DNA of 56,430 bases from Streptomyces sp. NRRL F-4489 (GTDB taxonomy: Bacteria; Actinomycetota; Actinomycetes; Streptomycetales; Streptomycetaceae). The stretch is from NCBI RefSeq assembly GCF_001509485.1, contig NZ_LLZI01000229.1, positions 1 through 56,430 on the forward strand, given 5' to 3'. The first letter of the stretch is position 1, and the number at the start of each line of letters is the position of its first letter. Below the pieces are notes generated by a model. The model worked only from the letters and a program-made list of their open reading frames with translations, searched no databases and was not told the DNA's origin. Position numbers and translations under genes: made by a program. Below are positions 35,260 through 45,101 of the stretch, piece after piece.

Positions 35260-35628
35260 GTGATCCAGCAGGAGTCGCGACTGCGCGTCGCCGACAACAC
35301 TGGTGCGAAGGAGATCCTTTGCATCCGTGTTCTCGGTGGTTCCGGTCGCCGCTACGCGGGCATCGGTGACGTCATCGTCGCCACCGTCAAGGACGCGATC
35401 CCCGGTGGCAACGTGAAGAAGGGTGACGTCGTCAAGGCCGTCATCGTTCGCACCGTCAAGGAGCGCCGCCGTCCGGACGGCTCGTACATCCGCTTCGACG
35501 AGAACGCGGCCGTCATCCTCAAGAACGATGGCGACCCCCGCGGCACCCGCATCTTCGGCCCCGTGGGCCGGGAGCTGCGCGAGAAGAAGTTCATGAAGAT
35601 CATCTCGCTCGCGCCGGAGGTGCTGTAA
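35260..35628 (+). CDS. rplN: 50S ribosomal protein L14
   Basis: A 122-aa uL14 at the subunit interface, forming bridges with 16S rRNA and binding the silencing factor RsfS in other bacteria. It starts [18 protein letters not shown] and contains the conserved [15 protein letters not shown]. The GTG start follows CAGGAGATAGAC. This is the first spc-type gene and lies 29 bases after the parS-like palindrome. Confidence 0.97.
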   Translation: MIQQESRLRVADNTGAKEILCIRVLGGSGRRYAGIGDVIVATVKDAIPGGNVKKGDVVKAVIVRTVKERRRPDGSYIRFDENAAVILKNDGDPRGTRIFGPVGRELREKKFMKIISLAPEVL

Positions 35629-35631
35629 CCG

Positions 35632-35955
35632 ATGAAGATCAAGAAGGGCGACCTGGTCCAGGTCATCACCGGCAAGGACAAGGGCAAGCAGGGCAAGGTC
35701 ATCGCGGCCTACCCCCGCGAGGACCGCGTCCTGGTCGAGGGTGTCAACCGGGTCAAGAAGCACACCAAGGCCGGACAGACCGCTCGCGGTGCGCAGACCG
35801 GCGGCATCGTGACGACCGAGGCCCCCGTCCACGTCAGCAACGTTCAGCTGGTCGTGGAGCAGGACGGCAAGAAGGTCGTGACCCGCGTCGGATACCGCTT
35901 CGACGAGAACGGCAACAAGATCCGCGTTGCCAAGCGGACCGGTGAGGACATCTGA
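35632..35955 (+). CDS. rplX: 50S ribosomal protein L24
   Basis: A 107-aa uL24, an assembly-initiating 23S rRNA-binding protein with a KOW motif ([19 protein letters not shown] near residues 4-22). It starts three bases after rplN, using GAGGTGC of the rplN end as ribosome site. Its stop overlaps the rplE start by one base. Confidence 0.97.
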   Translation: MKIKKGDLVQVITGKDKGKQGKVIAAYPREDRVLVEGVNRVKKHTKAGQTARGAQTGGIVTTEAPVHVSNVQLVVEQDGKKVVTRVGYRFDENGNKIRVAKRTGEDI

Positions 35956-36515
35956 TGACTGCCACCACCAACGCGCCGCGCCTCAAGACGCGCTACCGCG
36001 AAGAGATCGCCGGGAAGCTGAAGGACGAGTTCTCGTACGAGAACGTCATGCAGATCCCCGGCCTGACCAAGATCGTGGTCAACATGGGTGTGGGCGACGC
36101 CGCCCGCGACTCCAAGCTGATCGAGGGCGCCGTGCGCGACCTCGCCACGATCACCGGCCAGAAGCCGGCCGTCACCAAGGCCCGGAAGTCCATCGCGCAG
36201 TTCAAGCTGCGTGAGGGTCAGCCGATCGGCGCCCACGTCACCCTCCGCGGTGACCGCATGTGGGAGTTCCTGGACCGCCTGCTGTCGCTGGCGCTGCCGC
36301 GCATCCGCGACTTCCGTGGTCTGTCCCCCAAGCAGTTCGACGGTCGGGGCAACTACACCTTCGGTCTCACCGAGCAGGTCATGTTCCACGAGATCGACCA
36401 GGACAAGATCGACCGCACCCGGGGTATGGACATCACCGTGGTCACCACGGCGACCAACGACGACGAGGGCCGCGCCCTGCTTCGTCACCTCGGCTTCCCG
36501 TTCAAGGAGGCGTGA
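35955..36515 (+). CDS. rplE: 50S ribosomal protein L5
   Basis: A 186-aa uL5 of the central protuberance, binding 5S rRNA and contacting P-site tRNA. It has [20 protein letters not shown] near residue 34 and [17 protein letters not shown] near 118. The ATG overlaps the rplX stop (TGATG). rpsN follows after four bases. Confidence 0.97.
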   Translation: MTATTNAPRLKTRYREEIAGKLKDEFSYENVMQIPGLTKIVVNMGVGDAARDSKLIEGAVRDLATITGQKPAVTKARKSIAQFKLREGQPIGAHVTLRGDRMWEFLDRLLSLALPRIRDFRGLSPKQFDGRGNYTFGLTEQVMFHEIDQDKIDRTRGMDITVVTTATNDDEGRALLRHLGFPFKEA

Positions 36516-36519
36516 GCGA

Positions 36520-36705
36520 ATGGCGAAGAAGGCTCTGATTGCCAAGGCTGCTCGCAAGCCGAAGTTCGGTGTGCGCGCGTACACCCGCTGCCAGCGCTGC
36601 GGCCGTCCGCACTCCGTGTACCGCAAGTTCGGCCTGTGCCGCGTGTGCCTTCGTGAGATGGCTCACCGTGGCGAGCTGCCGGGCGTGACCAAGAGCTCCT
36701 GGTAA
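36520..36705 (+). CDS. rpsN: 30S ribosomal protein S14 type Z
   Basis: A 61-aa uS14 of the short zinc-binding type, in the 30S head. Cys24-x-x-Cys27 and Cys40-x-x-Cys43 form the zinc site. Streptomycetes usually have a longer, zinc-free S14 elsewhere for zinc starvation. AAGGAGG at the end of rplE is the ribosome site. A 10-bp hairpin (36701-36710 with 36716-36725) includes the stop codon itself. Confidence 0.97.
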   Translation: MAKKALIAKAARKPKFGVRAYTRCQRCGRPHSVYRKFGLCRVCLREMAHRGELPGVTKSSW

Positions 36706-36725
36706 ATCCCCAGTTGGGATTTACC
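36701..36725 (+). terminator. hairpin overlapping the rpsN stop codon
   Basis: GGTAAATCCC (36701-36710) pairs perfectly with GGGATTTACC (36716-36725) around a CAGTT loop. Ribosomes terminating on rpsN would melt it, so it could sense translation of rpsN. Confidence 0.5.
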
Positions 36726-36750
36726 GGAGGCTCTCGGTAAGCAACCGGTC

Positions 36751-36803
36751 GGCGGGCGCCCAGTCCTCCTTCCCGTACGCTGGAAGGGTTTGGGCGCCCC
36801 GCC
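36751..36803 (+). promoter_or_regulatory. long hairpin in the rpsN-rpsH interval
   Basis: GGCGGGCGCCCA (36751-36762) pairs with 36791-36803 with one bulged C, and CCTTCC (36768-36773) with GGAAGG (36782-36787) inside. It dominates the 239-base gap that divides the spc cluster and may be an attenuator or regulatory leader of rpsH. No gene is present in the gap. Confidence 0.55.
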
Positions 36804-36944
36804 GCCCCAGACCGACCGCGGGCCCCGCCCGCATAACGTCGCTTACTACGCCGTAGGTCCCCGCACCGCACCCGTCCCGACCGAGCTCGGGGAGAGGGAT
36901 GGCGCAGATAGGAAACCCCGGCGAGAGAGGCCGAAGGCCAATTC

Positions 36945-37343
36945 ATGACCATGACTGATCCCATCGCAGACATGCTGACCCGTCTGCGGAACGCGAACTC
37001 GGCGTACCACGACACCGTGTCGATGCCGCACAGCAAGATCAAGTCGCACATCGCGGAGATCCTCCAGCAGGAGGGCTACATCACCGGCTGGCGCGTCGAG
37101 GACGCCGAGGTGGGCAAGAACCTCGTCCTCGAGCTGAAGTTCGGACCGAACCGCGAGCGCTCGATCGCCGGCATCAAGCGGATCTCGAAGCCGGGTCTGC
37201 GGGTCTACGCCAAGTCCACCAACCTGCCGAAGGTCCTCGGTGGCCTGGGCGTGGCCATCATCTCCACGTCCCACGGTCTCCTGACCGGCCAGCAGGCGCA
37301 GAAGAAGGGCGTGGGTGGGGAAGTCCTCGCCTACGTCTGGTAA
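36945..37343 (+). CDS. rpsH: 30S ribosomal protein S8
   Basis: A 132-aa uS8, a primary 16S rRNA binder and, in E. coli, the repressor of the spc operon. It begins [20 protein letters not shown] and ends [11 protein letters not shown]. The ATG at 36945 gives the standard streptomycete length; a second ATG at 36951 is possible. It follows a 239-base structured interval, unusual inside this cluster. Confidence 0.97.
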   Translation: MTMTDPIADMLTRLRNANSAYHDTVSMPHSKIKSHIAEILQQEGYITGWRVEDAEVGKNLVLELKFGPNRERSIAGIKRISKPGLRVYAKSTNLPKVLGGLGVAIISTSHGLLTGQQAQKKGVGGEVLAYVW

Positions 37344-37364
37344 CAGGGAACGGAGGAAAAGCTA

Positions 37365-37904
37365 ATGTCGCGTATTGGCAAGCTGCCCATCCAGGTTCCC
37401 GCTGGTGTGGACGTCACCATCGAGGGCCGCACGGTCAACGTGAAGGGCCCCAAGGGCTCCCTTTCGCACACCGTCGCGGCGCCCATCGAGGTCGCCAAGG
37501 GTGAGGACGGCGTCATCGCCGTCTCCCGCCCGAACGACGAGCGGCAGAACAAGGCCCTCCACGGCCTGTCCCGCACGCTGGTGGCGAACATGATCACTGG
37601 CGTGACCCAGGGCTACGTGAAGAAGCTCGAGATCAGCGGTGTTGGTTACCGCGTCCAGGCCAAGGGCTCCAACCTGGAGTTCTCCCTGGGCTACAGCCAC
37701 CCGATCCTGATCGAGGCCCCCGAGGGCATCTCGTTCAAGGTCGAGTCGCCGACGAAGTTCAGCGTCGAGGGCATCGACAAGCAGAAGGTCGGCGAGGTCG
37801 CCGCGAACATCCGCAAGCTGCGGAAGCCCGACCCGTACAAGGCCAAGGGCGTCAAGTACGAGGGCGAAGTCATCCGCCGCAAGGTCGGAAAGGCGGGTAA
37901 GTAA
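37365..37904 (+). CDS. rplF: 50S ribosomal protein L6
   Basis: A 179-aa uL6, two homologous domains bound near the sarcin-ricin loop and factor site. It starts [18 protein letters not shown] and has the signature [19 protein letters not shown] near the C terminus. GGAGGAA precedes the ATG. rplR follows after three bases. Confidence 0.97.
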   Translation: MSRIGKLPIQVPAGVDVTIEGRTVNVKGPKGSLSHTVAAPIEVAKGEDGVIAVSRPNDERQNKALHGLSRTLVANMITGVTQGYVKKLEISGVGYRVQAKGSNLEFSLGYSHPILIEAPEGISFKVESPTKFSVEGIDKQKVGEVAANIRKLRKPDPYKAKGVKYEGEVIRRKVGKAGK

Positions 37905-37907
37905 GCC

Positions 37908-38291
37908 ATGGCATACGGTGTGAAGATCGCTAAGGGCAACGCCTACAAGCGCGCTGCCGCCAAGCGTCGCCACATCCGGATCCGCAAGCGGATTTCGGGT
38001 ACGCCCGAGCGTCCTCGTCTGGTCGTGACGCGTTCCAACCGCGGCATCTTCGCCCAGGTCATCGACGACATCCAGGGCCACACCCTGGCGTCGGCGTCGA
38101 CCCTGGACGCGTCGATCCGCGGCGGCGAGGGCGACAAGAGCGCTCAGGCCAAGAAGGTCGGGGCCCTGGTCGCGGAGCGCGCCAAGGCCGCCGGCGTCGA
38201 GGCCGTCGTGTTCGACCGCGGTGGCAAGCAGTACGCCGGGCGGATTGCCGCTCTGGCCGACGCCGCCCGCGAAGCCGGGCTGAAGTTCTAA
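37908..38291 (+). CDS. rplR: 50S ribosomal protein L18
   Basis: A 127-aa uL18, which delivers 5S rRNA to the large subunit together with L5. It has a basic N terminus ([17 protein letters not shown]) and the conserved ending [13 protein letters not shown]. It starts three bases after rplF, implying coupled translation. The gap of 47 bases to rpsE contains GAGAGAGG as ribosome site. Confidence 0.96.
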   Translation: MAYGVKIAKGNAYKRAAAKRRHIRIRKRISGTPERPRLVVTRSNRGIFAQVIDDIQGHTLASASTLDASIRGGEGDKSAQAKKVGALVAERAKAAGVEAVVFDRGGKQYAGRIAALADAAREAGLKF

Positions 38292-38338
38292 AGCCCCGGT
38301 TCCGGAGCTAGCGGACGCAAACGAGAGAGGTAAATCCA

Positions 38339-38941
38339 ATGGCTGGACCCCAGCGCCGCGGGAGCGGTGCCGGTGGCGGCGAGCGGCGGGACCGGAAGGG
38401 TCGCGACGGTGGCGCTGCCGCCGAGAAGACCGCGTACGTTGAGCGCGTTGTCGCGATCAACCGCGTCGCCAAGGTTGTCAAGGGTGGTCGTCGTTTCAGC
38501 TTCACCGCGCTGGTCGTGGTGGGCGACGGTGACGGCACCGTAGGTGTCGGTTACGGCAAGGCCAAGGAAGTTCCGGCTGCCATCGCCAAGGGCGTGGAAG
38601 AGGCCAAGAAGAACTTCTTCAAGGTCCCGCGTATCGCCGGTACCGTTCCGCACCCGATCCAGGGCGAGAAGGCCGCGGGCGTCGTCCTGCTCAAGCCGGC
38701 TTCGCCTGGTACCGGTGTGATCGCCGGTGGCCCGGTGCGCGCCGTCCTGGAGTGCGCCGGTATCCACGACGTGCTGAGCAAGTCCCTCGGTTCGTCGAAC
38801 CCGATCAACATCGTGCACGCCACGGTGACGGCGCTCAAGGGCCTGCAGCGGCCCGAGGAGATCGCCGCCCGCCGCGGCCTGCCGCTGGAGGATGTCGCTC
38901 CCGCCGCTCTGCTGCGGGCGCGTGCCGGGGTGGGTGCGTAA
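38339..38941 (+). CDS. rpsE: 30S ribosomal protein S5
   Basis: A 200-aa uS5 near the mRNA entry channel, affecting accuracy and spectinomycin sensitivity. The N-terminal Arg/Gly-rich extension (about 1-30) precedes the double-stranded RNA-binding-like domain with [20 protein letters not shown] near 45-64. The C-terminal domain has [13 protein letters not shown]. Its stop overlaps rpmD by one base. Confidence 0.97.
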   Translation: MAGPQRRGSGAGGGERRDRKGRDGGAAAEKTAYVERVVAINRVAKVVKGGRRFSFTALVVVGDGDGTVGVGYGKAKEVPAAIAKGVEEAKKNFFKVPRIAGTVPHPIQGEKAAGVVLLKPASPGTGVIAGGPVRAVLECAGIHDVLSKSLGSSNPINIVHATVTALKGLQRPEEIAARRGLPLEDVAPAALLRARAGVGA

Positions 38942-39123
38942 TGGCGCGTCTCGAGATCACCCAGGTCAAGTCCCTGATCGGCAGCAAGCAGAACCACCGC
39001 GACACCCTGCGCTCGCTTGGTCTGAAGAAGATCAACGACGTGGTTGTCAAGGAGGACCGTCCCGAGTACCGCGGCATGGTGCACACCGTCCGCCACCTCG
39101 TGTCGGTCAAGGAGGTCGACTGA
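38941..39123 (+). CDS. rpmD: 50S ribosomal protein L30
   Basis: A 60-aa uL30, a small globular protein of the large subunit. It reads [20 protein letters not shown] and contains the conserved [12 protein letters not shown]. The ATG overlaps the rpsE stop (TAATG). rplO starts one base after its stop. Confidence 0.96.
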   Translation: MARLEITQVKSLIGSKQNHRDTLRSLGLKKINDVVVKEDRPEYRGMVHTVRHLVSVKEVD

Positions 39124-39124
39124 C

Positions 39125-39580
39125 ATGGCGGAGAGCAACCCGCTGAAGGTCCACAACCTCCGGCCCGCCCCTGGCGCCAAGACCGCCAAGACCCGTGTCG
39201 GTCGTGGTGAGGCGTCCAAGGGTAAGACCGCTGGTCGTGGTACCAAGGGCACCAAGGCCCGTTACCAGGTTCCGGAGCGCTTCGAGGGTGGGCAGATGCC
39301 CCTCCACATGCGCCTCCCGAAGCTGAAGGGCTTCAAGAACCCCGCCCACAAGCAGTTCCAGGTCGTGAACCTGGACCGGCTGGCCGCGCTCTACCCGCAG
39401 GGTGGCGAGGTCACGGTGGCCGACCTGGTCGCCAAGGGCGCGGTGCGCAAGAACGAGCTCGTCAAGGTCCTGGGCCAGGGCGAGATCTCCGTGGCGCTGC
39501 AGGTGACGGTGGACTCCGTCTCCGGCTCCGCCAAGGAGAAGATTGCCGCTGCCGGCGGCAGCGTCACCGAACTCCTCTGA
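39125..39580 (+). CDS. rplO: 50S ribosomal protein L15
   Basis: A 151-aa uL15, a late-assembly large-subunit protein. Its Gly/Lys/Arg-rich N terminus contains [17 protein letters not shown] and the body has the signature [21 protein letters not shown] 39125 lies one base after rpmD. A 12-bp hairpin downstream separates it from secY. Confidence 0.97.
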   Translation: MAESNPLKVHNLRPAPGAKTAKTRVGRGEASKGKTAGRGTKGTKARYQVPERFEGGQMPLHMRLPKLKGFKNPAHKQFQVVNLDRLAALYPQGGEVTVADLVAKGAVRKNELVKVLGQGEISVALQVTVDSVSGSAKEKIAAAGGSVTELL

Positions 39581-39598
39581 GTTCGTTGGTTCAACTGA

Positions 39599-39630
39599 CC
39601 GGGGATGCCCACCGATTGGGGCATCCCCGG
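39599..39630 (+). terminator. terminator after rplO
   Basis: A perfect 12-bp stem (39599-39610 with 39619-39630) closes the ribosomal part of the spc cluster. secY lies 177 bases further on. TTCCAC-17-TAAGGT just downstream is a weak promoter candidate for secY. Confidence 0.75.
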
Positions 39631-39807
39631 TTGGTCGTTCCACGGGGGTACGGTCGCCGGTAAGGTGGCCTGCACTGTTTGTCTTGTCCGGGGACCTCCC
39701 CGGACCCGCCGTGCGGGCGAGCCCCGCGCGGTACAGCCGCTACGTATTCGTCGATCCTCAAGACCGTCACCTCCTGGCCTCATGGGGCGGGAGGCGCAGG
39801 AGGCACC

Positions 39808-41121
39808 GTGCTCACCGCGTTCGCCCGAGCGTTCAAGACGCCCGACCTGCGCAAGAAGCTGCTGTTCACGTTGGGCATCATCGTGCTCTACCGGATCGGA
39901 GCGCACGTCCCGGTCCCAGGGGTGAACTACGCGAACGTCGAGACCTGCATGAAGCAGGCCGGCGGCAACAGCGGGTTGTTCGCCCTGGTGAACATGTTCA
40001 GCGGTGGAGCGCTGCTGCAGATCACGATCTTCGCGCTGGGGATCATGCCGTACATCACGGCGAGCATCATCCTCCAGCTGCTGACCGTGGTGATCCCCCG
40101 GCTGGAGGCCCTCAAGAAGGAGGGCCAGACCGGCCAGGCGAAGATCACCCAGTACACCCGCTACCTGACCGTGGCGCTGGCCGTCCTCCAGGGCACCGGC
40201 CTGGTGGCCACCGCCCGCAGCGGCGCGCTCTTCCAGAGCTGCCCGGTCGCCAGCCAGATCGTCCCCAGCGACTCGATCTTCACCACCATCACGATGGTGA
40301 TCACGATGACCGCCGGCACCTGCCTGATCATGTGGCTCGGTGAGCTGGTCACCGACCGCGGTATCGGCAACGGCATGTCGATCCTGATGTTCATCTCGAT
40401 CGCCGCCGGCTTCCCGGGCGCGCTGTGGCAGATCAAGCTCACCGGCAAGCTGGCCGACGGCTGGATCGAGTTCTTCTCGGTGATCGCGGTGGGCCTGGCG
40501 ATGGTGGCCCTGGTGGTCTTCGTCGAGCAGGCGCAGCGCCGCATCCCGGTGCAGTACGCGAAGCGGATGATCGGGCGCCGGTCCTATGGCGGTACGTCCA
40601 CGTACATCCCGCTGAAGGTGAATCAGGCGGGTGTGATTCCCGTCATCTTCGCGTCCTCGCTGCTCTACATCCCGGCCCTGATCGCTCAGTTCAGCGGGTC
40701 GAACGCGGAGTGGGCGCGGTGGATCGCGTCCAACTTCACCAAGGGAAATCACCCCGTTTACATCATTACGTACTTCCTCCTGATCGTTTTCTTCGCCTTC
40801 TTCTACGTGGCCATCAGCTTCAACCCCGAAGAAGTTGCCGACAACATGAAGAAGTATGGTGGCTTCATCCCGGGCATCCGGGCTGGTCGCCCGACGGCCG
40901 AGTACCTCAGCTACGTGCTCAACCGGATCACGTGGCCGGGCTCGCTGTACCTGGGGCTGATCGCGCTCGTACCAACAGTGGCGTTGGTGCTGTTCAACGC
41001 GAACCAGAACTTCCCGTTCGGCGGGACGAGCATCCTGATCATCGTGGGTGTGGGCCTGGAGACCGTGAAGCAGATCGAGAGCCAGCTTCAGCAGCGCAAC
41101 TACGAAGGGTTCCTCCGCTGA
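39808..41121 (+). CDS. secY: preprotein translocase subunit SecY
   Basis: The 437-aa channel-forming subunit of the Sec translocon, with ten predicted membrane helices. It opens [20 protein letters not shown] and includes [32 protein letters not shown] in helix 2, and the cytoplasmic C5 loop with [23 protein letters not shown] 39808 is chosen because AGGAGG lies just upstream and the length matches streptomycete SecY. Its stop overlaps adk by one base. Confidence 0.97.
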   Translation: MLTAFARAFKTPDLRKKLLFTLGIIVLYRIGAHVPVPGVNYANVETCMKQAGGNSGLFALVNMFSGGALLQITIFALGIMPYITASIILQLLTVVIPRLEALKKEGQTGQAKITQYTRYLTVALAVLQGTGLVATARSGALFQSCPVASQIVPSDSIFTTITMVITMTAGTCLIMWLGELVTDRGIGNGMSILMFISIAAGFPGALWQIKLTGKLADGWIEFFSVIAVGLAMVALVVFVEQAQRRIPVQYAKRMIGRRSYGGTSTYIPLKVNQAGVIPVIFASSLLYIPALIAQFSGSNAEWARWIASNFTKGNHPVYIITYFLLIVFFAFFYVAISFNPEEVADNMKKYGGFIPGIRAGRPTAEYLSYVLNRITWPGSLYLGLIALVPTVALVLFNANQNFPFGGTSILIIVGVGLETVKQIESQLQQRNYEGFLR

Positions 41122-41774
41122 TGCGAATCGTCCTCGTCGGACCCCCGGGGGCCGGTAAGGGTACGCAGGCCGCGTACCTCGCCAAGAACCTCGCGATCCC
41201 GCACATCTCCACGGGGGACCTGTTCCGGGCCAACATCTCCCAGGGCACGCCGCTGGGTGTCGAGGCCAAGTCCTACATGGACGCCGGCAACCTCGTCCCG
41301 GACTCGGTCACCATCGGGATGGCCGAGGACCGGATGGAGCAGTCCGACGCGGCCGGGGGCTTCCTGCTGGACGGTTTCCCGCGCAACATCGGCCAGGCGA
41401 AGGCGCTGGACGGGTACCTGACGGGCAAGGGCCTGAAGCTGGACGCCGTCCTGGACCTGGAGGTCCCGGAGGACGAGGTCGTCAAGCGGATCGCCGGCCG
41501 GCGGATCTGCCGCAAGGACTCCAGCCACGTCTTCCACGTGGAGTACAACAAGCCGGCGGCCGAGGGCGTCTGCGACGCCTGCGGCGGTGAGCTGTACCAG
41601 CGCGAGGACGACCGCGAGGAGACCGTCCGCAAGCGGCTGGAGGTCTACCACTCGGAGACCGAGCCGATCATCGACTACTACCGGGCCCAGGGCCTGGTCG
41701 TGACGATCCCGGCGCTCGGCAAGGTCGCGGAGGTCACCCGGCGGGCGATGGACGCCCTGGGTCGCGGCGAGTAA
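41121..41774 (+). CDS. adk: adenylate kinase
   Basis: A 217-aa nucleotide kinase that interconverts ATP + AMP and 2 ADP. The P-loop GPPGAGKGT is at residues 7-15, the AMP-binding STGDLFR at 30-36 and LDGFPRN at 83-89. The long LID domain has Cys130, Cys151 and Cys154 but Asp133 in place of the usual fourth Cys. His136 or Asp133 could complete a zinc site. The ATG overlaps the secY stop (TGATG), the usual secY-adk coupling. Confidence 0.97.
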   Translation: MRIVLVGPPGAGKGTQAAYLAKNLAIPHISTGDLFRANISQGTPLGVEAKSYMDAGNLVPDSVTIGMAEDRMEQSDAAGGFLLDGFPRNIGQAKALDGYLTGKGLKLDAVLDLEVPEDEVVKRIAGRRICRKDSSHVFHVEYNKPAAEGVCDACGGELYQREDDREETVRKRLEVYHSETEPIIDYYRAQGLVVTIPALGKVAEVTRRAMDALGRGE

Positions 41775-41878
41775 GCACGCAACTGCGTACGGCCGCGGTG
41801 TCCCTGAGGGGCGCCGCGGCCGTAGTGTTGGATCAGCGGGAAATCCCCGGGACGAGAGTGAAGGCGGAAGGCACCGGC

Positions 41879-42715
41879 ATGCTGGAGATCAAGAACCCCG
41901 CGCAGATCGCGAAGATGCGCGAGGCGGGGCTGGTGGTCGCCGCCATCCACGCGGCCACCCGGGAGGCCGCGGTGCCCGGCGCCACCACCAAGGACCTGGA
42001 CGAGGTGGCCCGAAAGGTCCTCGCCGAGCACGGCGCGAAGTCGAACTTCCTCGGCTACGGCGGCTTCCCCGCCACCATCTGCACCTCGGTGAACGACGTC
42101 GTCGTCCACGGCATCCCCTCCGAGGACGTGGTCCTCAAGGACGGGGACATCATCTCCATCGACTGCGGCGCGATCATCGACGGCTGGCACGGCGACGCGG
42201 CGTACACCGCCTTCGTCGGCGCCGGGCACGGGCCGGAGCTGGTCGAGCTGAGCCGGGTCACCGAGGAGTCGATGTGGGCCGGCATCGCCGCGGTGGCCAA
42301 GGGCAACCGCCTGGTGGACATCTCCAAGGCGATCGAGGGCTACATCCGCCGCCAGCCGCGGCCGGCGAGCGGCAAGTACGGCATCGTCGAGGACTACGGC
42401 GGCCACGGCATCGGCTCGCAGATGCACATGGACCCGCATCTGCTGAACTACGTCGACCGCAAGCGGGGCCGCGGCCCGAAGCTGGTCCCGGGCTTCTGCA
42501 TCGCGATCGAGCCGATGGTCAATCTGGGCACCGCGAAGACCCACGTCCTGGACGACGACTGGACGGTCAAGACCGACGACGGCAGCTGGTCCTCGCACTG
42601 GGAGCACTCGGTCGCGCTGACCGAGGACGGCCCGCTGGTGCTGACCGCGCCGGACGGCGGCCGGGCCAAGCTGGCGAGCCTCGGCGTCACCGCGGCGCCG
42701 GACCCGCTGGCCTGA
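41879..42715 (+). CDS. map: methionine aminopeptidase type I
   Basis: A 278-aa metalloprotease that removes the initiator methionine from new proteins. The five metal ligands are present: Asp95 and Asp106 (SIDCGAIIDGWHGD), His176 (YGGHGIG), Glu211 (IEPMV) and Glu242 (WEHSVALTEDG). ATG 41879 is chosen because GGAAGG lies seven bases upstream and family members start here; earlier in-frame codons give a non-conserved extension. The position after secY-adk is the classical one. Confidence 0.95.
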   Translation: MLEIKNPAQIAKMREAGLVVAAIHAATREAAVPGATTKDLDEVARKVLAEHGAKSNFLGYGGFPATICTSVNDVVVHGIPSEDVVLKDGDIISIDCGAIIDGWHGDAAYTAFVGAGHGPELVELSRVTEESMWAGIAAVAKGNRLVDISKAIEGYIRRQPRPASGKYGIVEDYGGHGIGSQMHMDPHLLNYVDRKRGRGPKLVPGFCIAIEPMVNLGTAKTHVLDDDWTVKTDDGSWSSHWEHSVALTEDGPLVLTAPDGGRAKLASLGVTAAPDPLA

Positions 42716-42764
42716 TGCGGGCCGCGCGGCGTAACGATCTCCACGGGTGGGCAATAACCCTGGA

Positions 42765-42794
42765 TTCGTCTTTTCTCAGGCGCTGACGTAGACT
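42765..42794 (+). promoter_or_regulatory. candidate infA promoter
   Basis: TTCGTC (42765-42770) and TAGACT (42789-42794) are separated by 18 bases, 93 bases before infA. The -10 is good, the -35 partial. Confidence 0.45.
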
Positions 42795-42886
42795 GACGCG
42801 TCGGCTCTCGTGCATCCGTGTGCCCGCACATCGGGTGCCGGCCGTGCACATGAGTCGATCAAGGTAGCCGATCCGAAAGGCGAAGC

Positions 42887-43108
42887 GTGGCCAAGAAGCA
42901 AGGTGCCATCGAGATTGAGGGCACCGTGATCGAGTCTCTGCCGAACGCCATGTTCAAGGTGGAGCTCCAGAACGGTCACAAGGTCCTCGCGCACATCAGC
43001 GGCAAGATGCGGATGCACTACATCCGCATCCTCCCGGATGACCGGGTCGTCGTGGAGCTCTCTCCCTACGACCTGACGCGTGGCCGAATCGTCTACCGCT
43101 ACAAGTAG
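42887..43108 (+). CDS. infA: translation initiation factor IF-1
   Basis: A 73-aa OB-fold (S1-type) protein that occupies the ribosomal A site during initiation. It reads [20 protein letters not shown] and ends GRIVYRYK. The GTG start has GAAAGGCGAAGC upstream. It begins the alpha-type cluster, with a 171-base promoter region before it. Confidence 0.97.
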   Translation: MAKKQGAIEIEGTVIESLPNAMFKVELQNGHKVLAHISGKMRMHYIRILPDDRVVVELSPYDLTRGRIVYRYK

Positions 43109-43168
43109 ATCTTGCCGGCGCCCCGCTCCCGTGGGGCAGCGGCACTGACCCGGAGAACCTCACATCCC

Positions 43169-43282
43169 ATGAAGGTCAAGCCGAGCGTCAAGAAGATCTG
43201 CGACAAGTGCAAGGTGATCCGCCGCCACGGCCGGGTCATGGTCATCTGCGACAACCTGCGCCACAAGCAGCGCCAGGGCTGA
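43169..43282 (+). CDS. rpmJ: 50S ribosomal protein L36 (zinc-binding form)
   Basis: A 37-aa bL36, the smallest ribosomal protein, in the large subunit near the L7/L12 stalk base. It reads [19 protein letters not shown] at the start and ends RHKQRQG. Cys11, Cys14, Cys27 and His32 form the zinc ribbon, so this is the zinc-containing paralogue. CCCGGAGAA precedes the ATG. The gap to rpsM (206 bases) holds one hairpin, CCCCGGC/GCCGGGG (43382-43401), and no gene. Confidence 0.95.
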   Translation: MKVKPSVKKICDKCKVIRRHGRVMVICDNLRHKQRQG

Positions 43283-43488
43283 CGCACGCCGACCTCCTGC
43301 ACTCCCGCAGATCGCGCGACGCAAGCACAACACGTACATACGCAGTCACCCGACCCCCGCGCCGCGCGCGAGGGACGACACCCCCGGCTCGGAGGCCGGG
43401 GACCCGGCTCGTAACGCTGCACACGCTGCAGAGTCTTACGGGAACGGTGCTGCGGAAGACCTCCGAATAGCCATCAGGAGCCACATCA

Positions 43489-43869
43489 ATGGCACGCCTC
43501 GCAGGCGTTGACCTCCCGCGCGACAAGCGCGTGGTGGTCGGCCTCACCTACGTCTTCGGTATCGGGCGGACGCTCTCCGAGCAGACCCTCGCGGCCACCG
43601 GCGTGAACCCGGACACCCGGGTCCGCGACCTGACCGAGGAAGACCTGGTCAAGATCCGCGAGTACGTGGACAACAACCTCAAGACCGAGGGTGACCTCCG
43701 TCGCGAGATCCAGGCCGACATCCGCCGCAAGGTCGAGATCGGCTGCTACCAGGGTCTGCGTCACCGCCGCGGTCTGCCGGTGCACGGACAGCGCACCAGC
43801 ACGAACGCCCGTACCCGCAAGGGTCCGCGTCGCGCGATCGCCGGCAAGAAGAAGCCGGGCAAGAAGTAG
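43489..43869 (+). CDS. rpsM: 30S ribosomal protein S13
   Basis: A 126-aa uS13 of the 30S head that bridges to L5 and contacts P-site tRNA through its basic C-terminal tail ([17 protein letters not shown]). It begins [20 protein letters not shown] and has the conserved [24 protein letters not shown] precedes the ATG. rpsK follows after 64 bases. Confidence 0.97.
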   Translation: MARLAGVDLPRDKRVVVGLTYVFGIGRTLSEQTLAATGVNPDTRVRDLTEEDLVKIREYVDNNLKTEGDLRREIQADIRRKVEIGCYQGLRHRRGLPVHGQRTSTNARTRKGPRRAIAGKKKPGKK

Positions 43870-43933
43870 TCCTCAGCAGGACCACGCAAGCGGTCTTCGC
43901 TGTAGGACCGACCACCTCCACGGGAGATACTGA

Positions 43934-44338
43934 ATGCCTCCGAAGGGCCGTACGGCCGGCGCCAAGAAGGTGCGCCGCAAGGAGAAGAAGAACGTCGCCC
44001 ACGGGCACGCTCACATCAAGAGCACGTTCAACAACACGATCGTTTCGATCACCGACCCGACCGGGAACGTGATCTCCTGGGCCTCCGCCGGCCACGTCGG
44101 CTTCAAGGGCTCGCGCAAGTCGACCCCGTTCGCCGCGCAGATGGCCGCCGAGTCGGCCGCGCGCCGCGCGCAGGAGCACGGCATGCGCAAGGTCGACGTC
44201 TTCGTCAAGGGTCCCGGCTCCGGCCGTGAGACCGCGATCCGCTCGCTCCAGGCCACCGGCCTGGAGGTCGGTTCGATCCAGGACGTCACCCCCACCCCGC
44301 ACAACGGATGCCGCCCGCCCAAGCGCCGCCGCGTCTGA
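43934..44338 (+). CDS. rpsK: 30S ribosomal protein S11
   Basis: A 134-aa uS11 of the 30S platform, near the Shine-Dalgarno duplex. It includes [19 protein letters not shown] near residue 29 and the C-terminal signature [26 protein letters not shown] precedes the ATG. rpsD follows after 27 bases. Confidence 0.97.
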   Translation: MPPKGRTAGAKKVRRKEKKNVAHGHAHIKSTFNNTIVSITDPTGNVISWASAGHVGFKGSRKSTPFAAQMAAESAARRAQEHGMRKVDVFVKGPGSGRETAIRSLQATGLEVGSIQDVTPTPHNGCRPPKRRRV

Positions 44339-44365
44339 CCATCTGAAGTAGGAGACAACTAGACA

Positions 44366-44992
44366 ATGGCGCGTTACACCGGGGCCGACTGCAAGCGTTG
44401 CCGTCGGGAGAAGCAGAAGCTCTTCCTCAAGGGGAGCAAGTGCGAGAGCGCGAAGTGCCCGATCGAGATCCGTCCTTACCCCCCGGGTGAGCACGGTCGC
44501 GGGCGCACCAAGGACAGCGAGTACCTGCTCCAGCTTCGTGAGAAGCAGAAGTGCAGCCGCATCTACGGTGTCCTTGAGAAGCAGTTCGTGAACTACTACA
44601 AGGAAGCGAACCAGAAGTCCGGCAAGACCGGTGAGAACCTTCTGCGCATCCTTGAGACCCGCCTCGACAACGTGGTCTACCGGGCCGGCTTCGCCAAGTC
44701 CCGCGACCACGCCCGTCAGCTGGTGCGTCACGGACACATCCAGGTCAACGGCCGCAAGACCGACATCCCGTCGGCGCGGGTGGCCGTGAACGACATCATC
44801 GAGGTCCGCTCGGGCTCCAAGAACCTGACCCCCTTCCAGGTGGCGCAGGCGGAGGCCGGCGAGAAGACCGTTCCGGCGTGGCTGGAGTCGATCCCCTCGC
44901 AGCTGCGGATCCTCGTGCACAGCCTGCCCGAGCGCCAGGTGATCGACACCCAGGTGCAGGAGCAGCTGATCGTGGAGCTCTACTCCAAGTAA
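44366..44992 (+). CDS. rpsD: 30S ribosomal protein S4 (zinc-binding form)
   Basis: A 208-aa uS4, a 16S rRNA assembly initiator and, in E. coli, repressor of the alpha operon. Cys9, Cys12, Cys26 and Cys31 form an N-terminal zinc site. The S4 RNA-binding domain spans about 96-155 (LETRLDNVVYRAGFAKSR). AGGAGA precedes the ATG. A hairpin (45007-45039) follows before rpoA. Confidence 0.97.
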   Translation: MARYTGADCKRCRREKQKLFLKGSKCESAKCPIEIRPYPPGEHGRGRTKDSEYLLQLREKQKCSRIYGVLEKQFVNYYKEANQKSGKTGENLLRILETRLDNVVYRAGFAKSRDHARQLVRHGHIQVNGRKTDIPSARVAVNDIIEVRSGSKNLTPFQVAQAEAGEKTVPAWLESIPSQLRILVHSLPERQVIDTQVQEQLIVELYSK

Positions 44993-45006
44993 GAGCTGAC
45001 CGGTGG

Positions 45007-45039
45007 GGGCGGTACGGAGCCGATGGCGCCGTACCGCCC
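45007..45039 (+). terminator. hairpin between rpsD and rpoA
   Basis: GGGCGGTACGG (45007-45017) pairs perfectly with CCGTACCGCCC (45029-45039) in the 109-base gap. It may attenuate ribosomal read-through or set a separate level for rpoA. Confidence 0.6.
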
Positions 45040-45101
45040 GTACCCTTGTCAGTACAGCGGACGTCAAATAGCGGGCGTCCACGACTGAAGGAACGAACAC
45101 C

